NCBI GenBank assembly: GCA_020310875.1
Contig: CM035414.1
Coordinates: 199,221,760 to 199,285,759 of the forward strand
DNA: 64,000 nt
DNA from: Ceratopteris richardii
Taxonomy: Eukaryota; Streptophyta; Polypodiopsida; Polypodiales; Pteridaceae
Reading direction: 5' to 3'
Made by a program: the position numbers and the translations under genes. Position 1 is the stretch's first letter. Each line of letters opens with the position of its first letter. Shown piece after piece: positions 20,934-31,499 of the stretch. The notes under the pieces are model-generated. The model had not been told where the DNA came from. It made no database searches and saw nothing but the letters and a program-made list of their open reading frames with translations.

Positions 20934-21387
20934 CCGGTGTCACTCCCGCCGGTGTCACTCCTGCCGGTGTCACTCCTGTGGGTGGTGCTACTCCCATAGG
21001 AGGTATGTCTCCTAGCTTTGTGACTCCACCACGACCATCTTTGCAGCCATCTCCTACTAGGTCTACTAGTAGACGTGTGCGTTCGACACCTCAGCGTGAT
21101 ACAGGGTCTGGCCCGTCACGTAGATCGAGGTCACTCTCTAGAGCAGGAGGTTCTAGGAGTGGATCTACAAGTGGGTCTGGAGGTGGAGGAGGCGGTTGTT
21201 GTGGAGGCAGTGCGACGGACGTTGTGTCGCCCGCTTCTACTCCTAGGACGAGTACCTCAGATGTAGGTACACCATGCAGAACACCACGCAATACACCACA
21301 TACACCTTGGGGTGCTCATGACCATGATGACTCCAAGGTGTATAATATCCGAGATGGAGCTCTAGTGATGGATGCACTACGGATATA
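20934..21387 (+). pseudogene. CACTA second gene, 3' part
   Basis: Continues the gene started at 14309. It reads TGVTPAGVTPAGVTPVGG (three GVTPx repeats), a Ser/Pro/Arg-rich region (PSPTRSTSRRVRSTPQR, SGPSRRSRSLSRAGGSRSG), a Gly-rich run and TPRTSTSDVGTP, ending DGALVMDALRI at 21387. The low-complexity basic Ser/Arg composition would suit a nucleic-acid-binding accessory protein. No known domain is visible. Bases at the insertion point may be lost with the LTR end. A short downstream block (21388-21462) still resembles coding sequence in the two CACTA remnants. Confidence 0.6.
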
Positions 21388-21929
21388 GTCATGGGTTGAT
21401 TGCACTATTCCATGACTTGGAGGGACGCGGTGCGGTAGTTTCATGGGAGCGTTTGCGATGAGGTAATTTTTTTATAAACTTGGTTTTTACTTGTTGTTTG
21501 TAATTTTCATGTGAATTTATCTCATTCCAGTAATGTTCTTTGTTGCAGGACTATTGATATGGAACCTTCTCTGCATGTGTATGGCAGTGGAAGACCAATA
21601 TTTTGGATTTGATTTCCATATGGCAATACATTGCTTTGCCACATTTTGTAAAAGCGTCATATATGACAGTGGTTTGCCACACTCTTGTACATGCTTCATT
21701 TTTGAAATATAGAACTTCTTTTGTACATGGTTCATTGTTCATTCTGATTATCTCTTTTGTGTTCAATAATACTCTGTTTCATGAAATCATATTTCGGTTG
21801 TCATTAGAGTACACATCATATGTACTCGGTTTTTTTTGGGCAGAGTGTATTGTCTTTTGTTAAGCAATATCATGGTAATGTTGTTGTAGCAACAAACAAA
21901 ACATTCTGCCCAAAAAAAATTTTGCAGGT
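21388..21929 (+). other. CACTA 3' non-coding region
   Basis: Contains CATGGGTTGATTGCACTATTCCATGACTTGGAGGGACGCGG ending at GATGAGGTAA, which may be a last exon and splice donor. It also has two or three TGCCACA-TTTTGTA modules (21610-21690) and the GGGCAGAGTGTATTGTCTTTTG segment. It is colinear with 2190-2830 and 23390-23960. Confidence 0.6.
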
Positions 21930-22190
21930 ATGGTCGTCGGTATACGTGACTGTACTCCTAGTAGTGTCATTGGAATAATCGTCGATACACCCAGCAGGCT
22001 TCGGTATAGGCGACGGTACCTCCAGCAGAAGCGTCGGTACGAGCATCGGTATTTCCGATGCATATACCGACGCATATACCGACGTTTATACCGAGGCTTT
22101 GGTACCGACGCGCACACCGACTTCTACACCGGCGTCGTGGCAAATAAAGCCGCGTTCATTTTCCTCGGTAAACCTCGGTATACCATCGAT
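21930..22190 (+). repeat. CACTA right subterminal repeat array
   Basis: Repeated CGTCGGTA, CGACGGTAC and the inverse ATACCGACG (GCATATACCGACGCATATACCGACG at about 22060-22083). It mirrors the left array at 7255-7525. Confidence 0.85.
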
Positions 22191-22191
22191 C

Positions 22192-22201
22192 TGTTGTAGT
22201 G
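22192..22201 (-). repeat. CACTA right terminal inverted repeat
   Basis: TGTTGTAGTG is the exact inverse of the first ten bases at 7236. It is followed by GTT (22202-22204), the right copy of the target duplication. Confidence 0.9.
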
Positions 22202-22204
22202 GTT

Positions 22205-22769
22205 CAAGTCAAACCTGATAGTATCGTCATCTCATTTTTCTTATTGTACACATGTGATCACTTTTGAGTAGGTCTAGCATCATGTATCGAGTTTTATATA
22301 GAGTCACCCAAGTACTTAATGATTGTGGTTGCATAATGAATTCGATATGTTAACATAATTCACTATTAAAAGGAAGCACTTTTATGTTTCAAATAAAAAT
22401 GATCCTCTAACTAGAAAAGGTAGATGCTATAACCAAGAATTGTGTAGACATCCTTATGTATGCCTAGCATCAAACGAGGATGATGTCAACAATACTCATA
22501 GAACTAGATTGGCAACACACACATCATATATAAGATTCCTTAATATGATGTCAAGATCCTTAACAGTCTTACTAATCATTCTCAAACAATATTTGATTAA
22601 TCTTAATGGTAACTACAAATGTTTCAAATCATGTAGTTTCTACCATTGCCATTCATATAAACCCACGTGCATCATATATCCAGATGCTCTTATATATTTG
22701 TATTCACTCTCTATTATTAACTAATATTATTACTAAGATAACTTTAGTGATGATATCTATATTAAAAGA
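22205..22769. other. Unassigned spacer right of the CACTA element
   Basis: About 22290-22320 (GAGTTTTATATAGAGTCACCCAAGTA) resembles 2963-2990. Otherwise I see no gene, terminal repeat or tandem structure. Short frames here show no family signature. Confidence 0.4.
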
Positions 22770-23352
22770 TGTTCTTATTAAAGATAACTTCCTTGATGAT
22801 ATGGTTGAGCAGGAGATTGATGATATTGGACAAGCTTCACACAAAGGCTGATGAGGATGAACACCCCAATTTTATAGGTAGATCCTTAAGTGCAACTTTG
22901 ACAACATCCTTTCAATTGCTAAGATCTAGTTGATATGTGCTACAAACATAATCCACAAAATCATCACTTCTTAACAAAGAACGAAGGGCATTCACTTGCC
23001 CATTCCTACTGCCCTGTATTTGGTTCATCACGAGTCGTGTTTTACTATAGATCACGAGACCCTCACAGTTGTTATGAAGGATATCATACCTTACAAAGCC
23101 ATTTTCAAAAAGGAAGTTAGCACACTGAAGCACATCTTCAACAAGATCAGCATGTACAAGTGTGCATGTTCCACCTCGAAGGAGAACAAGGAAAGTCATT
23201 TGGTCAACCCCATACTCAAACCTATATAATTTTAAAGGTGGATCCTCTACTACAACTTTGGCAAAATCCTTTTGATTGCTAAGATCCACTTGATATTTTC
23301 TGTTAACATAATCCACAGAATCACCACTCCTTAACAAAAATGAAAGGAATTA
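22770..23352 (-). pseudogene. NC-domain (LRAT-like) pseudogene, copy 2, with an internal tandem fusion
   Basis: The minus strand reads YRFEYGVDQMTFLVLLRGGT, CTLVHADLVEDV, then YDILHNNCEGLVIYSKTRLV, where the NC motif with its Cys is kept. It then reads LRSLLRSDDFVDYVCSTYQ and a stop after LDLSN at 22912. After the stop, homology to copy 1 continues to SSSSAFV. Upstream of YRFEYG the frame begins with LRSGDSVDYVNRKYQVDLSN and QKDFAKVVVEDP, the C-terminal part of another NC unit, joined in frame. So a domain tail is fused to the next domain. The N-terminal His segment (GIYIGDNKVIHF of copy 1) is absent. It is a fragment without start or promoter. Confidence 0.72.
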
Positions 23353-23374
23353 ACAGATATGAGTAGAGGAGGCG

Positions 23375-24256
23375 TATATATATCTTCATGGATTAGTTGC
23401 ATTGTCCGACTTGGAGGGATGTGATAGAATCATTTCATGGGATTTGTTTCATTTTATGAATGTGATTTGTTTTGCAACTTCCGAAATGGTTTGATCCCTC
23501 ATGGAATGTGTATGTTAGTGGTGTGCCACAATTTTGTATTTGGCTCGTATATGGCAGTGGTCCATTAAAATTTTGTATTTGTTTCCTATATGAGAGCTGT
23601 TGCCACATTTTGTAGTTGGGTCATATATGGTAGTGGTTTGCCACCCTTTTGTACAGGGCTCATTGATGGAATATATATCTCTTTTATACATGGCTCATTT
23701 ATGGAGCCTCTCTTTGTATATGGTTCATGGCTAATTTTTCTCATCTCTTTTATGTTCATGTGTTTTGTTTTTATCAAATCATGTTTTGGTTGCAAATCAT
23801 GTAAACCCAAAATTGGCAAGCACTAGATTACATGTTATATGTACTCAATTTCTTCTTGGGCATAGTGTATTGTCTTTTGCTACAGAATAGCATGGAAATT
23901 CTAATTTGGCAAGAGACAACACACTCTGCCCAAAAAATATTTTTGTTAGATATGGTCGTCAGTATAGGTGATGGTATGAGCCTCGGTATGTCCAAGGATA
24001 TACCAATGCCTATACTGATGGTTTTTCCCAGGGACTTATGAATGCTTATACTACTGAATGAATACCAATGTGCATACCATGGAGTATACGGATGCCACTA
24101 GGGAATTACCTATGCGTATATCAATGCACATAATGATGTCTATACTAATGTTTTGTACTAGCATGCATACCTGCACCTATATTGATGCCGAGTCAAAAAT
24201 ATACCCGTGTATTTGAATCAGTATAGGGGCTCCAATACCCCTCATATGTTGTAGTG
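23375..24256 (+). mobile_element. Truncated CACTA element with intact right terminus
   Basis: It starts at the same CACTA position as the remnant at 2160 (ATATCTTCATGGATTAGTTGCATTG) and runs through the TGCCACA-TTTTGTA modules (23525-23660). It continues through the GGGCATAGTGTATTGTCTTTTGC segment and a decayed CGGTATG array to a clean terminus at 24238-24256, the inverse of CACTACAACATATGAGGGG. There is no left end nearby. The internal frames are non-coding. The NC-domain fragment at 22770-23352 ends about 20 bp to its left. Confidence 0.78.
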
Positions 24257-24398
24257 ACTATACTCTACTTCAACCAAAGAGAGAAAACTTCAATTGAAGA
24301 ATGAAAAAAAAATTTGAGGAAGACTCCTAGTAGCATCATAAATGATTAAATTCGAAAGATTAAAAAAGTAAGTGACGAGATGAGTATTTGAGGATGAA

Positions 24399-24760
24399 AT
24401 GAAAAGGGGCATGGATGCCCGAAGATGTTTTGCAGGTAATAGAAGAGGTACACGAAGAAACTTAGTCAGAGGCGTAGGAGTTCATGGAAGAGGTTCAAAT
24501 GGAGACTTTGATCAAGGCCAAGGGAACAATGTCTCTTCATCACAAGAAAGAGGCAAGTTTAAAGGAAGATTAGGAAGGAATCCCAAACTCGAGACAACAA
24601 AACAACTCAGAAGGATGCTACATTTGTGCCAAGTATTGAGACTATGCAAAGGATTGTTATCAATAATTCATCATAAAAGCGCAAGGTAATTATGCATCTA
24701 CTTCAAACAAGGATGACAATATGCAAGTTATTATGTAGACAAGTAATTACAAAACACAAG
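24399..24760 (+). pseudogene. Copia gag C-terminal fragment
   Basis: A Gly/Arg-rich stretch (GNRRGTRRNLVRGVGVHGRG) is followed, in a shifted frame at about 24615, by CYICAKY, a stop, and DYAKDC. This is a zinc knuckle with its His position changed to Asp and a stop inside. It is a decayed nucleocapsid end. Confidence 0.65.
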
Positions 24761-24779
24761 GGTCAATCATAAGAGACAA

Positions 24780-25470
24780 TGATAGTGGATGTAGTAGTAA
24801 CATGAGATGCAACAAGGAATTCTTCTCAAATATGCATATACCTTCAACAAATGGGCATGTGAAGATAGATGACGGTAGTTGCCATGCTATAACAAATATA
24901 CGTTATGTGATGGTGGATGGTTCTTATTATGCTAAGTGTTTGAAGGATGCTCTTCATGTTCTCGCAATCACAAAGAGCCTTGTTTTTGTGGAACATAGGA
25001 TTCAAAGAGGACTGCAAGTAAAATTCAACCACAAGGGATGCTTTGAAGGAGATCCTAAATAAGGGTGGAGATTGGTTAACAACACAAAAGGAGGGAAGGC
25101 TATTCACACTAGATGTAAATCCGAACTTCAACCAAACTAGCCACTTCACCTATGGAAGAAGGAAGGTGGCAAAAATTGGAACTTTCGCATAAATGCTATG
25201 GACATATGGATAGCGAGAGGTTGAAAATTATGGAGAAGAAGGTATTACTACTTATATTACCAAAACATTATAATCAAAGTCTCAAGAACGTGTGTGAAGC
25301 TTTTCAATTGAGTAAGCAAACAAGGCTACCTTATAAGAGAGATGTTTGGGGGCCAACAAAGGAGAGATCCATTGGACTAAATAGGTACTTTGTAACCCTC
25401 ATTGATGATTGCACAAGGTTTACTTCGCTTTATAGCATGAATCATAAATCATATGTATTCTATTACTTCA
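24780..25470 (+). pseudogene. Copia protease and integrase N-terminal fragment
   Basis: DSGCSSNMRCNKEFFSN near 24783 is the copia protease active-site block. LKDALHVLAITKSLVFVEH and RGLQVKFNHKGC follow, as in the LYVPxITKNLISV region. A frame from 25152 reads LSHKCYGHMDSERLKIM, DVWGPTKERSIGLNRYFVTL and IDDCTRF, then FYYFKKI, where the SINE is inserted. Stops at several positions show it is dead. Confidence 0.75.
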
Positions 25471-25484
25471 AAAAGATCAAAGAT
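25471..25484. repeat. SINE target-site duplication, left copy
   Basis: AAAAGATCAAAGAT, repeated at 25798-25811 after the poly-A tail. The leading A residues overlap the tail at the right copy, so the secure core is GATCAAAGAT. Confidence 0.88.
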
Positions 25485-25797
25485 CGTCCCAAGATGCCTG
25501 GTCTAGTGGTTGGGTCCCTCGCCTCTTGAGGCGGGGGCGAGGGTTCAACCCCCCAGCGCTGCGGGATATGTAAACTGCCTTCGAGCGTTGAAACCAGCCT
25601 TCGGGCGTTAAATACGCTGTGCCTTCGGGCCGTCTACCTCGTTGTATGTGCCTTCGGGCCGTCTACCTCGTCTGCCCCTGTTCTTGTGGGATAAGGGGGG
25701 TCCCATGGGTACTATGCCCTTCCTTGTACAGTTGTTCATTTCAAAGTTAAAGTTAGGGGGAGTAGGCCTCGGCCGAACCTCCATTTAAAAAAAAAAA
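25485..25797 (+). mobile_element. tRNA-derived SINE with poly-A tail
   Basis: A head with RNA polymerase III promoter boxes resembles a tRNA: A box TGGTCTAGTGG (25499-25509) and B box GGTTCAACCCC (25542-25552), 32 bp apart. A GC-rich body of unrelated sequence follows, with a 25-bp phrase (TGTGCCTTCGGGCCGTCTAC and five more bases) occurring twice (25618-25642, 25647-25671). An A tail begins at 25787. It is flanked by a 14-bp target duplication and lies inside the copia integrase reading KKIKD/IVEKERD. GC content is far above the surrounding DNA. It would depend on a LINE for mobilisation. The family name is not recognised. Confidence 0.92.
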
Positions 25798-25811
25798 AAA
25801 AGATCAAAGAT

Positions 25812-26050
25812 ATTGTAGAGAAGGAGCGTGATGTATACATAAAATTTCTAAGGTATGATGGGTGGGGGGATACTTCTCTCATGATTTCTCCTTTCTTCGA
25901 CTCAAATGTCATCGAAAAACAACTCACATGCAGGTACACACAAAAAAGGAATGGTGTAGCAAAAGTAAAGAATATGAATTCTTGTGTGGCGAGAGTTCAA
26001 GCACCACTTTATATTTAGAAATTAAGAAAATTCTTGTGGTATCTTAATCC
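25812..26050 (+). pseudogene. Copia integrase fragment downstream of the SINE
   Basis: Continues the interrupted integrase: IVEKERDVYIKFLRYDG, then shifted pieces around TCRYTQKRNGVAKVKN, which corresponds to the TPQQNGVAERKN block with the catalytic Glu changed to Lys. The frame is broken several times and homology fades after about 26030. Confidence 0.65.
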
Positions 26051-27093
26051 CAAGGATTTCGTCAACCCTATTACCATTGTTCCTTTTAGTACCCTTCCGA
26101 TAGGGCACTCCTTCTTCCATTTGTGCTTTTCATTAAAAGGGACTAACACTTATTCTTGACTCTATAGCTTTGGGGTATGATCTCAAATCGTACCGAGCTT
26201 CTTTCGCATTGGTACTATAGGTCCTTGCATTCGTAAAATTTAATCGTTTTTGGAGGCCTCCTTTTTTGCTAGAAAACTTCGAGAGATCGGGAACCAAATG
26301 TAACCATTTTATCTACTTTTGCTGCCCACTTGTAATGGTTACTAACCACATAGTGTTTTCCCATGTGATTCCAAGCTCACTGAAGGGATACCACTAAGGA
26401 AGATCCCTTAGGGTAGATTGGGATGGATGAAAGTAGACAAATGAGGAATTTCGGACCTTGCCACCTTGCTGCACTTAACAACATGTGGTTACATATCTTC
26501 TTGCAAATAAAATTTGGACACAATTCCCTATGGTTTATCCGAGCTTTTATATGCGTGTGATCTTCTTAGTCATACCTTCCACATCCAAAATTCCAATTTC
26601 ACACACTTCCTTAGGCGTGCAGCCATCCCATTTGATTATAGGAATTTCTCTCAAGTTGGGGTTACCCATCCATAGAAATTTATATTAATTCTATTCATTT
26701 AATTATTTCAACATTGGTTGGTTTCAAATAATCAAGAAAATAGATGATGGAGAAAATTAAGAATGTATTGATCACCGTCGTTCTATCCACAATATTTAAT
26801 GGCAAAATTTTCTCGTATTGAAGTTTCAAGTGCAATTTATTGAGAACTTTGTCCCACTTCTATCTCAAAGAGTTCAAATTACCCTACCACGTGACCACTT
26901 CTAAGGAAACCAAGTCTTGGTAACCTTGTTCATGGATAAACTAGAGAGGCGATGAAGATGTGGTTCATGAGGTAGATTTAGATGAAACATTTCGAATATA
27001 GAGGTAGACCAGAAGATGCATGTGCATGAACAAATATTAGAGATACCTCCCGCCTCATTTTGAATCAAGGCATTATTTTCATCCACAAACATT
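26051..27093. other. Unassigned sequence
   Basis: About 1 kb without a recognised gene, repeat or terminus. It may hold more of the copia remnant or another old element. It ends at CATAG (27094-27098), which abuts the chromovirus LTR. Confidence 0.4.
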
Positions 27094-27098
27094 CATAG

Positions 27099-27290
27099 TG
27101 TCAGGGGAGCACTAGATTGTGCTCTCTGACTTCACTAGACAAGATTTCGAAAACACACTTATGATTACAAGAACACCAACGTAGGGAAAACGATACAAGA
27201 AGACGTAGCCGATACAAGATGTCCCAGAACCTGGAACCCATACGTATGGAAAACTAGAATAGAGAGGATACAGGAGATCCCACAGCCCAG
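27099..27290 (-). repeat. Chromovirus 3' LTR, distal piece
   Basis: TGTCAGGGGAGCACTAGATT to CACAGCCCAG. It matches 40364-40555 closely. It is separated from its other half (39094-39598) by the gypsy element at 27291-39093. Confidence 0.85.
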
Positions 27291-29253
27291 TGTCGTCGAG
27301 ATTTTCTCTCCTCTCCCATTTGTGAAGGCCTACAAAAAACATATTTGGTGACGGTAGCCGGAATTCCCCGAGAAGTCGAGGATGCATCAAGGATGTCAAA
27401 GGAAGCTCACATACAAAGTTTCAAAGAAATCAAGAAAGTCCATGGTAGCGGTCAAAGCTAGTCAAAGTTGGGAAATTAGGGCAAAACTTTCATTGTCACC
27501 AAATTAGATGAAAATTCATATACTTGTAAAGCTTGTCAAAGGCAGTCTATAGCCCAAATTTCAGCAAAAAATGGATTTTGAAGCACATTGATATGCTATG
27601 TTCATTTTGTAAAAATGTAATTTTTCTAGTTTGACCCTACAAATTCTTGTATAGAAATTTATGTTAGCCATATGGAAACATAGTCCTACAAAGTTTCATC
27701 TTCATCAAAGCCTATTTGGAGGGTCAAAGCGCACAAAGTCCGGTTTTCAAGATCACCGCAGTTTTCTAGTTCAAGCAAATTGAAGGGTTGAAGGGCTACC
27801 ACATGGCGAAAGCTGATTGAGCCATGTTGTATGGTCAAGATGAGCTCATATTGAAGGGTGGAGATGCACATATGCTTAAAGCAAGGAGGATCCACAAGTT
27901 TTTCCATAAAAGAAGACTTTTTTGACAATCAAAGATCAATAATGCAGCTTTTCTCCAAAAATAGAGGCTTATCTTATCCAAAATGATGCCACCACTGGTC
28001 CGACGGTCCAGATCATTCCTAGATCCAATGGTGGAGAATGAAGGCGCCTAAATTTCACTCCTTTACACTAGATTTGATAGAAAGAACAATTCCAAGCCAT
28101 TGATTTGATTAATCAAATGGTTGTAATCGAAAGTAGTGATCCTAGAGTTCAGAGTTGATTTCTCTAGATCCAAGGGCCCAAATTCATTCAAAAAACTATG
28201 TAAACCCCCCTCCAAACTCCTAAAGCATCATTGTTAGGCATCCATAGGGCTCTTGCTAGCTTACGGTTTCCTTGAGACGATCACTCTCGGTTGAGCGAGT
28301 GAGGATCCAAGGTGAGCTAGTATGAGTATAGTACCTAGTTTCAAATTTAAGTTACAACTCCAATCTAGGATAGGCTCTTGAAACTAGCATCTCTATCTTG
28401 ACTCACCCTCGGTGGAGCGTGTGAGTGAGTTAGAGCTGGTTTTAATGAGTCTTAGACTTCTTTAGTTAGACGTTACGAGCCTAGATATACATAGGGTCAA
28501 CGAAGTGGAACTCGCCTTCTTACGTGTGACATTCGGTTGGACTGTCATGGTTTGAAGGTCGGAACCGCCTTTGATCAGTAGACTGCTTAGCTTGACATAT
28601 CAGGACGATCTTATACATGTATCTTAATTCAAATCCTTTTAATTCATGTCACTTATCACTTGTCTCTTGTCTCCTCTCTCAGTCTCTTAAGTATTTTTAC
28701 ATGTCTTCTATTTTCTTCTATGTGTGAGAAGGCTCCGGAGTATTGCGTTGAACCACTGAGGATGTTTCATTGAGCTTGTGAGTAAACTCTATCTTCATAA
28801 TTCACTTGCATGCATATAATCCATACATACCCATACATATTGATTAGTTTCTGAAAGTGTATAAGAAGCTCCAATATTGGACCATTCTTCCTTTCAAAAC
28901 TGATTTATGTGTAAGGATTCCATCTATTCTGGTCATGCATACATATCATCCAAAGAAGACTATGCATATGGATTAGAATTAGGAAGTGTTTAAGAAGCTC
29001 CTTCAATGGACCATCCTTCCTTCCAAATTTGATTCGTGTGTATGGTTCTCTTTCATTCTTATCATTCATGTTCATCAATCTAACTTGCACTCCTACATTC
29101 CCATTCCCATAATCATTTCAACATCTCTCTCTTCTCCATACTCAACATTAATTTCACTTTCATGTCCTTAAACCTTCCAACATTCATTAGCTTCATACAC
29201 CCTATGTGTGCCATGACCGGACCCGATCCACCCGGATTGCGATCACCTCCACA
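27291..29253 (+). repeat. Gypsy 5' LTR (27-39 kb element)
   Basis: 1963 bp. It is colinear with 36965-39093 but lacks about 170 bp present there (37349-37518). The gap falls between two TGG trinucleotides. The TATA region reads ACTATGTAAACCC here against ACTATATAAACCC in the other LTR. Confidence 0.9.
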
Positions 29254-29388
29254 TTTGAACCCGACGTGAAACGCTTCGTGGCATTTGCTTCTGATCTTGT
29301 TGGGAGATTGTGATCCATATCCTTTGTTTCATCCTCCTCATATCATCATCATCAGTCTTAAGTGTTGCATTGGATTTTTCACAGTATC

Positions 29389-30920
29389 GTGCACATCTTC
29401 GTCCTGAAGTAAACGCATTTGTGAGAGATCTAGAGCATCGTGCATCACTTGCTTATTGACATAAGATTGAGGAAGGATTCAAATCCCTTATTGTTGAGAA
29501 ACAAGGCCAAAGAATAGTCTCTTCTATGTTGAGAGAGAAGGGAAAATTCAATGGCATCAACATCACAAGCTACTTAGATTTGTTTGAAGAGCAAGCTATG
29601 ATTTTTGGTCTTCCCGAAGACCTTTTGATATCATTCTTTGAACGAATTGTTGATAGCTCTATCATAAACCATGTCACTCAATATGATAATCTTCCTTGGA
29701 GTGATTTTAGAAAGGAGATGCTCAAAGAATTCTATCTTGAAGATTATAGCCTACATAATCGAGATGGATTCTTACGATGGGTCAATTCTCCAAAGCCTAG
29801 TAGCTCTATTACTCACTTACAAAATGAGTATATTAGACGCTATGAACAACTTCCTGATGAGGATAAGATAACTTTGGAACTTGATCTTGTGATCAATTTT
29901 CTTAAGCTTCTTCATCCTGAAACTCGTAGGGAAGTTGAACGGCGATTAGAAGAGCCGGATAAGCGCTATGGTCTTACTGACAATTGGCAAAAAGTGCGTA
30001 AAGTAGTAGAGGCTGTAGCCCATAGATATCAAAGACAATCCATGCTTTATGAGCAAAGTAGTCTTCCTTAAGCTAGCCTTCCACAAACTAAGGAGCAAGT
30101 TAGAGAACAATCCCATGCTATGCTTTTTGACTCTACTCCTATTCCTCAAATGATGGAGCCTACTCAAGGTTTTAAAGTAGAGCCAAATAAAACTGTAGTT
30201 GAACAATCTCAAGTGGAAATTCTCACTCAGCAAATGGAAAGTCTTATTGCTACACAATCCAATTTGGCCAGGACTATAGATGCTTTACAATCTAATTACA
30301 CCAAAACTTTCCAAAATCAAATGAGCCCAATGACTTTTCAAGAGGCTTATCAACATGTTATAGCTACCAATCAAAATCCACAAGTAGCTCCTCCTCAAGC
30401 ATATCAAGTTCCTCCAATGCATAATCCTTCAATGCAAAATCCTCATTCTCATGTGCAAAATCCTCAAATGTATCAAAACATGTATCCTCAAGCTTCTCAA
30501 ATAGCTTTTCAAAATCCTCAAAATCGAAATTTTCAAAATCATCAACCGTATAATATGGAAGCTCCTCTTGCACCTCAAGTACCACATGTTGCTCCCCAAG
30601 CTCCTCAAATACATCAATTGCCTTATCAAAATCCTAATTATCCTGTTCAAGCAATACCTTATCAACAAAATCCTCAATTTCAAAATTTACCACCACAAGT
30701 TAATCAAAATCCTCAAAATCAAAATGGTTTTGTGTGTGGCCCTCGTAGGTGTCCTTGGTGTGATTCGTTAGAGCACTTTTTGAGAGATTATGAACTATTG
30801 AAGGCTGCTAAGGAGCAACAACTAGTAATAGGCATAGACAAGAAAATCTGTGACTATCCATCTAGGCTACCTTTGCAAGGAAATTATGGTAAGGGAGGAA
30901 TGAAAAACATTATGAAAATA
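29389..30920 (+). pseudogene. Gypsy gag
   Basis: The frame reads YRAHLRPEVNAFVRDLEHR, a stop, then from 29526 KFNGINITSYLDLFEEQ, a gag capsid pattern with WSDFRKEMLKEFYLED, RRYEQLPDEDK and HPETRREVERRL. A TAA at 30069 interrupts it. From 30120 the same frame continues with a coiled-coil-like QVEILTQQMESLIATQSNL, then a Gln/Pro/Asn-rich stretch made of repeated QNPQ and APQ words (30370-30720). A zinc-knuckle remnant follows, CPWCDSLEHFLRDYELL, in which the last Cys is Tyr. It ends at 30920. The product would be the structural shell protein. Confidence 0.8.
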
Positions 30921-30946
30921 TAACCGTAACGGACGTAGGAACTAGA

Positions 30947-31499
30947 GTGAAACTAGAAGCTCTTGATGAACAACAAGTAGAATCAAGTAAACCCACAAAG
31001 GAAGGTGACTTTTCCATAGAGGCTTTAGTAAGAGCACGAGATGAAATTAGGAGAATAACGGCTTGGGAATCACCAATCGAAGATCAATCTCTTATTTCTC
31101 ACATATCCAATGTAGAAGAAAAACAAAAGAAAGATGAAGTTGAGCCTAGTGAAAGAAGAGTAACACAAAAACAAACCTCAGAGGGAATAGAAACAATCAT
31201 AGAGCTGGGAGAAACATCACAATCCAAAGATAAAAACAAGAATCACAACCCAATGAACAAAAACAAGAGGAGAAACAAAAAGGGAAGAAGACAAAGCAAA
31301 GAAAAACAGAACCAAAGCCTTTAGATAAACAAGAATAATCAAAACAAACTGAAGACCGAACATGAGAACATGAACAAAAACAAGACCCTGAGCAAAAACA
31401 AAAGAAACCAAAGAGAACACTTAAAGCCATCTTGATTTCAGAAATTGAGAGAAAAATAAATCCTATGGAGATTTTAGATGACATTTTGTTAAGAGTCAA
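30947..31499 (+). pseudogene. Gypsy gag-pol linker, Lys/Glu-rich
   Basis: A frame different from gag (30947-31324) encodes a highly charged segment (SIEALVRARDEIRRITAW, then many Lys, Glu and Gln residues). Elements of this kind often have a charged linker between gag and protease. Purine-rich composition here produces long open minus-strand frames that are artefacts. Confidence 0.5.

Larger units (their letters stand above)
7236..22201 (+). mobile_element. Full-length CACTA (En/Spm-type) DNA transposon, containing a nested copia element
   Basis: The left end reads CACTACAACATATGAGGGG at 7236 and the right end, read inward from 22201, starts CACTACAACA. Immediately outside both ends is GTT (7233-7235 and 22202-22204), the 3-bp target duplication expected for CACTA elements. 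Internal to each end are arrays of CGGTAT/ACCGACG motifs that would be transposase-binding subterminal repeats. Gene order is 5' exons, a long repeat-rich intron, a TNP2-type transposase with DUF4216 tail, and a second smaller gene. About 6.55 kb of the 14.97 kb is a copia element inside the second gene, so the original element was about 8.4 kb. Its transposase is frameshifted, so it is not autonomous now. Confidence 0.92.
24257..26050 (+). mobile_element. Old Ty1/copia remnant (gag to integrase), split by a SINE
   Basis: Gag tail, protease and integrase pieces follow in correct copia order, with many stops and frameshifts, and no LTRs are seen. It belongs to a different copia family from those at 14383 and 40687. 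The integrase is interrupted by a SINE (25485-25800). Confidence 0.75.

Noticed and set aside
25485-25560. A tRNA gene
   Set aside because: A and B boxes are present, but the sequence does not close into an acceptor stem, continues into a 3' body with poly-A, and has target duplications. It is a SINE head.
31197-31499. Cys/Phe/Ser-rich minus-strand frame
   Set aside because: Antisense of the Lys/Glu/Gln-rich gag-pol linker.
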